Assembly: GCF_003864975.1 (NCBI RefSeq)
Contig: NZ_BHGL01000046.1
Location: 62,001-126,000, forward strand
Direction: 5' to 3'
Length of the DNA: 64,000 nucleotides
Source of the DNA: Sulfuriferula thiophila
GTDB lineage: Bacteria > Pseudomonadota > Gammaproteobacteria > Burkholderiales > Sulfuriferulaceae
Notes under the pieces: generated by a model
The model's input: the letters and a program-made list of their open reading frames with translations, nothing else
Database searches by the model: none
Told to the model about the DNA's origin: nothing
In this document: positions 19,413 to 26,401 of the stretch, piece after piece
How the letters are laid out: the number at the start of each line of letters is the position of its first letter
How positions within the stretch are numbered: position 1 is the stretch's first letter
Translations under genes and position numbers: made by a program

Positions 19413-21899
19413 TCATGTTGTTAACATATCGGATGTCACTTCAAATGTTTCCGGTGGTAAACCTGCACTCCAGCGTTGCCACATTATATTTAAAGCGCGT
19501 TCCACCCCGGCTGCGACTATAGCAGGCTGGCCAGTAGTTGAACGGGTGAAGCGCTCCCTCAACTCAGCCCGAATGTCAGACAGAACTGTTAAATTCCCTG
19601 ACCAATAGATGGCTTTCTGTATGAAATCCGCTGCATCGACTGCGATAAATTCCCTTAGATCAACATTGCTGAGAATTGAAGCGCCTGACCGACCAGCCGG
19701 TGTGCTACCTGCCAAGGTAAGTGTCGGCACGCCCATCCATAGAGCATGGAGGGTAGTAGTACCACCATTGTAAGGGAAAGTATCCAGGCATATATCTACT
19801 TGATTATGCAATCCCAAATAGCTATCCAAATCGCTACGAGCATAAAAAACCAGTCGGTTCTGTGTAATGCCTTCTTTGGCAAATTGCGCTATCAGCGCAT
19901 TATGTTTTCCATCCAGAGCCATACCCCCTAACACTAAACGGGAATCGGGTAATTCACGCAGTAGTTTTGCCCAAAGTGCGATTACCGAACGGCTAAGTTT
20001 GCTAGGCCGATTAAAACTGCCAAAAGTGATATAACCATTACTTAGCGCAGGTAGTTCATTGATTGGCGGTGCATTTTTGCTAGGCAGGAAAGGCACGCTG
20101 GCGGGAATCTGTACGATTTTTTCTGTGAACTGATTGTCAAACTCGCCAGGAGGCAGAAATGATCTATCTGTTAAATAGTAATCCATTGCCTTTAAGCCAG
20201 TGGTACAGGGATAACCCATCCAGCTAACTTGTACAGGAGCTGGTTTACGTACAAAGGTTAGTAGTCTGTTATGTGCGGTATGGCCTGATAAATCTATTAA
20301 TATATCTATCGCATCTGCACGAATCTTTTCTGCCAGTGCATCATCCGTCATGCCTGAAACCAGATTCCACTCGGTAAAATATTGCCGTAAACGCTGAGTG
20401 GTGACATCACTCATGACGTTATTGGTATATGCATACAGCGCTAATTGAGGATAGGTTGCCAGAAATGTGAGTGCCGGCTCGATAAAATACGCAACCGCAT
20501 GATTGCGGAAATCACCTGAAACAAAACCTACCCGTAATTTGCGAGCAGTGTTTATTGTGTTGTGGAACGAAGGACGATTATCAAGGAAAGGGGGCTCAAA
20601 CATTTCGCCAAATTTGCAGTGCTCGGCAAAAAGCTGTTTCGCATTAACCGTTGCATTTTGGCTGAGGCTGAACAGCAGGTTGCTGCGTACATCGGCAAGA
20701 TTGGGATTAATCGTTAACGCGTGGCGATAATTAGCTTCTGCCTCATCCAATCGTCCTGAATCATGAAGTGTGCCCCCCAGATTGCTATAAGCATCAACAA
20801 AATCCGGGTTGAGCTCAATCGCCCGCCGGTAGCAGGCTTCAGCGTCATCTAGTTGCCCTAAATCCTTTAAACAGATGCCCAGATTATTATGCGCTCCGGC
20901 GAAATCAGGATTTATTTTCAATGCCTGGCGGTAATTGAACTCAGCCTCACGTAGTTGCCCCATATCTTTAAGCGTGACACCTAGATTGTTATAAACTTCA
21001 GCATAATCCGGTTTGAGCTGTAACGCTTTCCGGTAGCTAGCAGCAGCCTCACTGAGTCGACCAAGGCAGTGTAGCGTTATACCCAAATTGCTATGTGCGA
21101 CAGCCCAGTTCGGTTTGATTTGCAGGGCTCGTCGATAACTGGTTTCTGCCTCATTGAGACGCCCCAGGTTATACAGAATGACACCCATATCGCTGTGCGT
21201 TTCGATATCGTTGGGCAATAGTGCAGCCGCTTTTTGTATGGTAATCAGCGCATCAGTATTTTTCCCCATCTGCAACAATGCCGAACTCAATATTTTCCAG
21301 CCAAACCCATGATATGGAAAGCGAACTGTCATTTGTTGGGCAAGGATTGCTGATTCAGGATATAAACCTTTATTAAACAGAACGGCAATAGATTTCATGT
21401 CCTGAGCACTGGGAGCTTTCCCCGCATTCTGATTGGGCTTATTAGAGGTTTTATTAGTTTTACCAGGCTTGGGTGTATTTTTTTTATCGGTTGGTAAAGT
21501 TTCAGGCGAAACCCCATTGTCCTTGGCAATATTCAGTTGCGTTTGCTGCTCAAGACGTGAGGACAACAACTCAACTCCATCCCCATTTAATCCATGACTC
21601 TGAGCAAGGGCAAGTACATCTCGAGCATCATGCAATTGTCCGGACTGGATAAGTGCATCGATGTAACTTAGCCAATACTGACCATTAGCAGGGTTGGCAT
21701 CAAGTGCCGCCATAAAATACGCTAAGCTAGCAGATGGGTTGTGTCTGTGTAATTCTATGATACCTAAGTTGTGATTACTCTCAGCGTGCTTGGGGTAATT
21801 TTGCAAGATAGTCTGGTAGATATTTTCAGCTTCTACTAACTGGCCTGCCTGATGAAGGTTGACAGCTTGCTGAAGGGCTTGATCAATCGTCAGAAGCAT
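19413..21899 (-). CDS. Large TPR/SPINDLY O-GlcNAc-transferase-like protein (GT41)
   Basis: This 828-residue protein has two TPRs near the N-terminus, a Lys/Thr/Asn/Pro-rich linker (about residues 130-165), then seven consecutive TPRs (about 190-410). A complete GT41 catalytic region follows: SGDFRNHAVAYF with the conserved His, DLSGHTAHNR, SFNRPSKLSRSV with the donor-site Lys, and FPYNGGTTTLHALWMGVPT. It is the canonical copy, compared with the diverged paralogue at 13585. ATG 21899 is chosen because AGGAGAAG precedes it and residue 1 then starts the first TPR helix. The in-frame 21944 start has no such site. First gene of the island operon; the likely role is O-glycosylation of flagellin or another surface protein in the cytoplasm. 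Confidence 0.9.
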   Translation of the reverse strand: MLLTIDQALQQAVNLHQAGQLVEAENIYQTILQNYPKHAESNHNLGIIELHRHNPSASLAYFMAALDANPANGQYWLSYIDALIQSGQLHDARDVLALAQSHGLNGDGVELLSSRLEQQTQLNIAKDNGVSPETLPTDKKNTPKPGKTNKTSNKPNQNAGKAPSAQDMKSIAVLFNKGLYPESAILAQQMTVRFPYHGFGWKILSSALLQMGKNTDALITIQKAAALLPNDIETHSDMGVILYNLGRLNEAETSYRRALQIKPNWAVAHSNLGITLHCLGRLSEAAASYRKALQLKPDYAEVYNNLGVTLKDMGQLREAEFNYRQALKINPDFAGAHNNLGICLKDLGQLDDAEACYRRAIELNPDFVDAYSNLGGTLHDSGRLDEAEANYRHALTINPNLADVRSNLLFSLSQNATVNAKQLFAEHCKFGEMFEPPFLDNRPSFHNTINTARKLRVGFVSGDFRNHAVAYFIEPALTFLATYPQLALYAYTNNVMSDVTTQRLRQYFTEWNLVSGMTDDALAEKIRADAIDILIDLSGHTAHNRLLTFVRKPAPVQVSWMGYPCTTGLKAMDYYLTDRSFLPPGEFDNQFTEKIVQIPASVPFLPSKNAPPINELPALSNGYITFGSFNRPSKLSRSVIALWAKLLRELPDSRLVLGGMALDGKHNALIAQFAKEGITQNRLVFYARSDLDSYLGLHNQVDICLDTFPYNGGTTTLHALWMGVPTLTLAGSTPAGRSGASILSNVDLREFIAVDAADFIQKAIYWSGNLTVLSDIRAELRERFTRSTTGQPAIVAAGVERALNIMWQRWSAGLPPETFEVTSDMLTT
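20650..21330 (-). repeat. Seven tandem TPR-coding units (about 102 bases each)
   Basis: Within the large GT41 gene, 34-residue units repeat in phase, each with a LG..L...G...EA...Y..AL...P core (for example NLGVTLKDMGQLREAEFNYR and NLGICLKDLGQLDDAEACYR). Neighbouring units are similar enough at DNA level to allow gain or loss of units by recombination. The boundaries given are approximate. Confidence 0.8.
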
Positions 21900-22112
21900 A
21901 GCTTCTCCTGCCCCCACCTTATTTTTTATTTTAATTAACGTCATCGTGCAAGTTTATTCTATTTTAAACCTCAAAACACGATAATTACCTTTTCGCTATT
22001 CGATTTTTGAGCGACCAGAGTTAGCCGAATCCGTTTCATGGATAAATCTGAATTTTATAAAGTATCCCAGAAATCCATCTTATTGATATAAGAGTTCCAT
22101 ACAACTCATGCA

Positions 22113-22148
22113 TCAAGACTAAGCAACACTCATATTGCTTAGTCTTGA
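22113..22148 (-). terminator. Stem-loop terminator-like structure after fliD
   Basis: A perfect 14-bp inverted repeat (22113-22126 with 22135-22148) with an 8-base loop lies 25 bases past the fliD stop. No T-run follows. It separates the flagellar genes from the glycosylation operon. The rest of the 274-base gap 21900-22173 is A+T-rich and should hold the operon promoter, which I could not place with confidence. Confidence 0.55.
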
Positions 22149-22173
22149 ATAGATTGCATAAATAGCTAATTAA

Positions 22174-23589
22174 TTAGCCGAGTTGCTTGGACAGGTAGGC
22201 GCTCGTCTTATCCATGCTGCTTAGTAATACGTTAAGGCTACTGTATTGGGCTGAATATAACCTTTGCAGTGTGGTCATTCTGACTTCCAAACTATTAATT
22301 TGGTCGTTATATCCGGAAATAGACGTTTTAAGACTCGTGGTTCGTGTGTCGATCAAGCCACCGGGGGTCAGCGTAGACGAAGCCCACGAATCCAATCGAG
22401 TGGCAAAACCGGTAGAAGATGAAAACAAATTTGCAACATCGCTAAAGTTATTCGTCATCGCGGTATTAAGCTGGGTGCTGTCCAGCTTGAGCGTGCCATC
22501 CACTTGAAAACTGACACCCGCTTGTGCAAGCCAGGTCATCGTGCCACCGCTGGTTGGTGAATTAAAAATACCGCGTAATTGATCCTGAATAGCGCGTATC
22601 GCCCCATCACCCGCTAAAGTTCCTGCCGGTGTGCTGGCATCACCATATGCTGAGCGACTCTTAAGCTGGGCAGCCAATGCATTGTAAGCATCGACAAAAC
22701 CAGATACCGCTGTATTAATTGCAGCAGTGTCATGCGCCACCGTTAACGTGGTGGGTGCTGTTGTAATGTTTTTAAGTGAAAGTGTAACGCCCTGGATAGC
22801 ATCTGTGACCGAATTTGTGACACTGGTAACCGCAATCCCATTGACGGTCAGATTAGCATTCTGAGCTGCGACAGTCTGGTTCAAATTTTGTGTGCCGGCA
22901 GGATCATATGCCAGCAAATTATTGATGGTGCCATCGCCGCCACTTGTCGTGATTTTTAGACTATTGCTGACGCCTGAACTGCTTGAAGCCAAGGATAGTC
23001 GATAAGGTGTACCGCTACCATCATTGACGATAGTGGCCGTGACCCCAATATTGGCGGTATTAATCGCGTCTCTAATACCTTGTAGCGTATTGTTGGTCGC
23101 GTCTACAGTAATGCTTTTAGTTCCGCTGCCGTTTGTAGTAAATGTCGCACCACTGTATACGCCGCCAGTGAGTGTGCCTCCACTGATCGTCCCAAAATCA
23201 AATGTAACTGTTGTTGCTACACCATTACTAATAGCCGTAGAAGTGCTCGTTTGGCCAGCAGCGACCAGATTTTGCGCCTGTGCAAGCTGAGAAACGCTGA
23301 CTGTATATGTACCCGGCACGGCTGTCGTATTTGCTGCAGCAGTAAATACGCTAGCATCAGAAGGAGTGGCAGAAAAAGCCTGAATATTGGTATTAATACC
23401 TTTGGCTGCAGCCTGAAAGCTTGAAATCAGTCCGCTGAGCGTGCCTAGAGATGAAATTTTAGCCTGGTAGCTGGTAATCTTTGTATTGAGTTTGTCGATT
23501 GGTTGACGCTCAACTGCCATTAACTGTGAAACCAGGGATTGAACATCAAGGGTGCCTGAGCTCGACGATGCGACAGCGGAAGTTGCCAT
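22174..23589 (-). CDS. fliD: Flagellar filament cap protein FliD (HAP2)
   Basis: This 471-residue filament-capping protein is exported by the flagellar type III system and assembles flagellin monomers at the tip. FliD_N is seen at residues 10-105 (LDVQSLVSQLMAVERQPID), and FliD_C in the second half ends with a heptad-rich helix (RMTTLQRLYSAQYSSLNVLL). The central region is rich in Thr, Ser, Ala and Asn, with many possible O-glycosylation sites. A strong AGGAGAAA precedes the ATG. It lies 17 bases after flaG. Length is normal for betaproteobacteria. Confidence 0.95.
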   Translation of the reverse strand: MATSAVASSSSGTLDVQSLVSQLMAVERQPIDKLNTKITSYQAKISSLGTLSGLISSFQAAAKGINTNIQAFSATPSDASVFTAAANTTAVPGTYTVSVSQLAQAQNLVAAGQTSTSTAISNGVATTVTFDFGTISGGTLTGGVYSGATFTTNGSGTKSITVDATNNTLQGIRDAINTANIGVTATIVNDGSGTPYRLSLASSSSGVSNSLKITTSGGDGTINNLLAYDPAGTQNLNQTVAAQNANLTVNGIAVTSVTNSVTDAIQGVTLSLKNITTAPTTLTVAHDTAAINTAVSGFVDAYNALAAQLKSRSAYGDASTPAGTLAGDGAIRAIQDQLRGIFNSPTSGGTMTWLAQAGVSFQVDGTLKLDSTQLNTAMTNNFSDVANLFSSSTGFATRLDSWASSTLTPGGLIDTRTTSLKTSISGYNDQINSLEVRMTTLQRLYSAQYSSLNVLLSSMDKTSAYLSKQLG

Positions 23590-23606
23590 GATGTTTTCTC
23601 CTGAAT

Positions 23607-23948
23607 CTAAACCTTTTGGCTTAGTAGCAGACCTTGCTGCTGTTGATCTATAGATTGTGCGATCGCCAATGCAACCTTGGAAGGGATTTGCACAATCAAC
23701 TGCCCTGTATCGGTATCAACCACTCTGACCACAGCTTGCTTGGTGCTGGCATCAACACTGAATTGCAGACTTGAATTTGCAAGCGACATACCGCGATTGA
23801 TGCTGTCCACAGCCGTTTTTAACTGATGAGACGACGGTTGTTGAGAAGAGGGCGTAGGCGAGCTTGGAATATTGACGGGCGTAGCACTACTAATGCCTAT
23901 GCCGGACTGTATAGGTTGTATGGCTGAATTCGTATTTTGGATGATCAT
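23607..23948 (-). CDS. flaG: FlaG family protein
   Basis: This 113-residue FlaG protein has a variable N-terminal half rich in Ser, Pro and Gln and a conserved C-terminal half (LQFSVDASTKQAVVRVVDTD, then TGQLIVQIPSKVALAIA). FlaG proteins influence filament length. Their genes normally sit between flagellin and fliD, as here. ATG 23948 is chosen because AAGGAG lies 6 bases ahead. An in-frame GTG 15 bases upstream has none. The ribosome site lies just below the fliC terminator hairpin, so flaG-fliD expression probably depends on readthrough from fliC. Confidence 0.9.
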   Translation of the reverse strand: MIIQNTNSAIQPIQSGIGISSATPVNIPSSPTPSSQQPSSHQLKTAVDSINRGMSLANSSLQFSVDASTKQAVVRVVDTDTGQLIVQIPSKVALAIAQSIDQQQQGLLLSQKV

Positions 23949-23966
23949 CTCGATCTCCTTCACTGT

Positions 23967-23998
23967 AAAATCCTAACCGGTAATCCGGTTAGGATTTT
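23967..23998 (-). terminator. Rho-independent terminator between fliC and flaG
   Basis: A perfect 14-bp inverted repeat (23967-23980 pairs with 23985-23998) with a 4-base loop lies 13 bases past the fliC stop. On the minus strand the stem ends in TTTT. It would let flagellin mRNA greatly exceed flaG-fliD mRNA. Confidence 0.8.
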
Positions 23999-24010
23999 CA
24001 TTCTAGCTAC

Positions 24011-24736
24011 TTAACGCAGTAATGACAACACGCTGTTTGGTGTCTGGTTAGCCTGTGCAAGCACTGCTGTTCCAGCTTGTTGCAGGATGTTGTTTTTCGC
24101 CATGGCTGCAGTTTCTGCCGCGTAGTCAGTATCCATAACCCGACTGTACGATGCGGACAGGTTAACCGACTGCACTTGCAAGTTGGCTACAGCAGAGGCT
24201 AAGGTTGCCATGTCAGCACCGTAACTGGCGCGAGCTGTTGATACAGCGCTGATGTCGGTATCAATCTGAGCAACTGTAGAAGTAGCGGTTGCTGCCAAAG
24301 TAGGCTTAGTACCAACACCGCTGACCGTGCCACCGTTAGAGTTCACTACTACAGAACCTGTGTTGCCAGCCAATGCGTTAATACGTGTGTTTTCAGCAAC
24401 CAGTGCAGTAGCTTCAGCTTGACTGGTTAAGGTACCACCGCTTTGCACAGCCAGTTCACGTAAACGCTGCAAGTTAGCAGTGATTTGTGCCATGTAACCG
24501 TCGTTGGTTTGTGCGGTGGAGATACCATCGTTAGCATTACGTGCAGCCTGGTTTGCACCGCGAATCTGGCTATCATAACCTGTAGCAGTAACCAAACCGG
24601 TTGCATCGTCTTTCGCGCTGTTGATGCGCAGACCAGAAGACAAACGCTCTTGAGCCGTTTGCAATGCAAGGTTTGATTTGTTAAGAGCTTGACCTGCGAA
24701 GAGGGCTGCTACGTTGGTGTTGATGACTTGTGCCAT
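24011..24736 (-). CDS. fliC: Flagellin, unusually short
   Basis: This filament subunit is only 241 residues; most bacterial flagellins are 270 to over 500. The conserved D0/D1 N-terminal part (VINTNVAALFAGQALNKSNL, then AQERLSSGLRINSAKDDATG) and C-terminal part (RVMDTDYAAETAAMAKNNIL ... PNSVLSLLR) are intact. The central variable D2/D3 region is reduced to a Gly/Ser/Thr/Asn/Val-rich segment of about 40 residues. The GLRINSAKDD motif and the C-terminal Arg are typical. A strong AAGGAG precedes the ATG. The surface-exposed remnant is rich in Ser/Thr, fitting O-glycosylation by the neighbouring GT41 enzymes. Confidence 0.96.
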   Translation of the reverse strand: MAQVINTNVAALFAGQALNKSNLALQTAQERLSSGLRINSAKDDATGLVTATGYDSQIRGANQAARNANDGISTAQTNDGYMAQITANLQRLRELAVQSGGTLTSQAEATALVAENTRINALAGNTGSVVVNSNGGTVSGVGTKPTLAATATSTVAQIDTDISAVSTARASYGADMATLASAVANLQVQSVNLSASYSRVMDTDYAAETAAMAKNNILQQAGTAVLAQANQTPNSVLSLLR

Positions 24737-24837
24737 GATAATTCTCCTTAAGTTACTGTGTTAGATAAATATGGCAACTGGGCCATGAACTACGGTTTGT
24801 CTTGCTTAGCGTGGCATTTGCTCCGCTGTTGTAATCT

Positions 24838-24864
24838 TTAACGGTTGCTCAAAATAAAACTTTA
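24838..24864 (-). promoter_or_regulatory. Sigma-28 (FliA) promoter P1 of fliC
   Basis: On the minus strand TAAAGTTT (24864-24857, 8 of 8 to consensus) is followed by 11 bases and ACCGTTAA (24845-24838, 6 of 8 to GCCGATAA). The start of transcription would lie near 24830, about 95 bases before the fliC ATG. Confidence 0.75.
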
Positions 24865-24924
24865 ATCTGAATCTCAAGCTTGCGATCTTGTTTAGTGTTG
24901 CTGACCACGCTGCCTGCAAGATGT

Positions 24925-24951
24925 TTAACGAGAGCAATCTATAAAACTTTA
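24925..24951 (-). promoter_or_regulatory. Second, weaker sigma-28-like promoter P2 of fliC
   Basis: TAAAGTTT (24951-24944, 8 of 8) is followed by 11 bases and CTCGTTAA (24932-24925, about 5 of 8). It lies exactly 87 bases upstream of P1 in the same arrangement. The remainder of the 440-base gap 24737-25176 is very A+T-rich, and I see no gene in it. Confidence 0.5.
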
Positions 24952-25176
24952 GAAAAAGTTTTATTTTTTAAATAATTTCATTAAATATCAATGCAATAGG
25001 AGATTAAATAATTGAGGGGTGTGACCAAAAATAACCGCTAAGACAGTGCAAAAATAGTTTATTTATTTGCAATTAACACCAAATAATTGGTTATTGAGGG
25101 CAAAAAATCACCTAAATAATTTGTTAAATTTTATGATTCAGGCGAATGTAGTGGTAATAGATTGGGTTTTGGGTGT

Positions 25177-26106
25177 TTATAAATCGCATAGCACGCGAAT
25201 ATGGGCCGTAGCACTCCTGCCCAAGGCGTGTAATGCATAACCGCCTTCCAGAGTGGAAACGATACGTTGTTGTGCATATTGTGTGGCTAGCGCTTTGATC
25301 TGTTGTGTCACCCAGGTGTAATCAGCTTCGACCAGGCCGAGATTGGCCATGTCATCTTCACGATGCGCATCGAATCCCGCAGATATAAAAATCATTTCCG
25401 GTTTAAAAGCCTCCAGTTTTGGCAACCATGCTGAATTAACGGCATCTCGAAAGCCTTGGCTGTCCGTGCGCGCAGCTAACGGCACATTGATAATGTGATC
25501 ATTACCACTATCAGCGCCACTATAGGGATAAAACGGATGCTGAAATGTGGAGCACAGCATTACCCGTGGGTCATCCTTGAATATATCTTCTGTGCCGTTA
25601 CCATGGTGTACATCAAAATCCACAATAGCGACGCGTTTCAGGCCGTACTGCGCCATGGCGTGGGCAACGCCTACGGCGACATTATTAAATATGCAAAAAC
25701 CCATGGATTGATTGCGAGTTGCATGGTGCCCGGGAGGGCGCACATTGCAAAATGCATTCTCGACTTGACCGCCCATCACCAGGTCGGTTGCCAGTACAGC
25801 TGCGCCAGCCGCGTGCAACGCAGCTTCAAGGGTATAAGGATTCATCGCAGTGTCGGGATCAAGGTAAATTAGCCCTTGCTGAGGCGCAGCGACCTTTATG
25901 CTGTGAATATACTCATGCGTATGTACGCGGGCTAATTGTTCTTCCGTTGCCCGAGGGGCGTCATGATGCTGAAGAAACGGGAAAATGCCTGAGGCGATGA
26001 GCTGGTCTTCAATAGCGGCGAGCCTGGCAGGTGACTCCGGGTGATCGTTGCCCATGTCATGCTTAAGACAGGCTGAGTGGGTGATGAATGCAGTTTGCAC
26101 AAGCAT
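25177..26106 (-). CDS. Histone-deacetylase-family zinc hydrolase (AcuC/HDAC class II-like)
   Basis: This 309-residue arginase-fold deacetylase has active-site motifs RPPGHHA (tandem His127-His128), VDFDVHHGNGT (Asp165 and His167, zinc ligands) and SAGFDAHREDD (third zinc ligand Asp). LEGGY supplies the transition-state Tyr. Bacterial homologues remove acetyl groups from lysines (AcuC on acetyl-CoA synthetase) or from acetylpolyamines. It is encoded head-to-head with a Pat-type protein acetyltransferase (26402), which favours protein deacetylation. AAGGAC precedes the ATG. Substrate is inferred from this pairing and was not shown. Confidence 0.9.
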   Translation of the reverse strand: MLVQTAFITHSACLKHDMGNDHPESPARLAAIEDQLIASGIFPFLQHHDAPRATEEQLARVHTHEYIHSIKVAAPQQGLIYLDPDTAMNPYTLEAALHAAGAAVLATDLVMGGQVENAFCNVRPPGHHATRNQSMGFCIFNNVAVGVAHAMAQYGLKRVAIVDFDVHHGNGTEDIFKDDPRVMLCSTFQHPFYPYSGADSGNDHIINVPLAARTDSQGFRDAVNSAWLPKLEAFKPEMIFISAGFDAHREDDMANLGLVEADYTWVTQQIKALATQYAQQRIVSTLEGGYALHALGRSATAHIRVLCDL

Positions 26107-26126
26107 TGTCCTTAGTGGTTTTTAAT

Positions 26127-26268
26127 GAGACCGTTGCATGTTGTAGCGAGCGCAGTTTAGATGAGGCGGAAATCAGCGAAAAAGCGGAGTGTACAAGTAG
26201 TACATGAGCATTTTTGATGCTTATTTCCAACGAAATATGAACAAGCGCAGTAATCGCGCAAAGGTCTC
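26127..26268. repeat. 142-bp palindromic repeat with GAGACC/GGTCTC ends (MITE-like)
   Basis: The left end GAGACCGTTGC and right end GCAAAGGTCTC form imperfect terminal inverted repeats. Internally there are further short palindromes (GTACAAGTAGTAC and an AAGCAT...ATGCTC hairpin in the centre). It lies in the divergent promoter gap between the deacetylase and acetyltransferase genes. The only long frame across it (26157-26366) has no protein-like features. It is the only copy in the window; the repeat nature is inferred from its structure. Confidence 0.55.
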
Positions 26269-26401
26269 TTGATATTTAAGCATAAATAAATCACTAATAC
26301 AGCGGTGTAATAGAATGCGTCATATAAATCGTATATATTGATTAAAGGTAGTTGCGCAACGCGCAAATGGACAGTCTTGATGCACCATCATAGGTACTCT
26401 C

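Noticed and set aside
20650-21330. Regularly spaced repeats that could suggest a CRISPR array
   Set aside because: They are in-frame 102-base TPR units of a protein gene with varying sequence, not identical repeats with unique spacers.
25000-25176. Possible small gene or RNA in the A+T-rich gap beyond the fliC promoters
   Set aside because: Only short A+T-rich dyads (such as ACCAAATAATTGGT) are visible; no frame with a ribosome site and no recognisable RNA fold.
26157-26366. 69-codon minus-strand frame in the repeat element
   Set aside because: It lies in a structured repeat, has no ribosome site and no protein-like composition.
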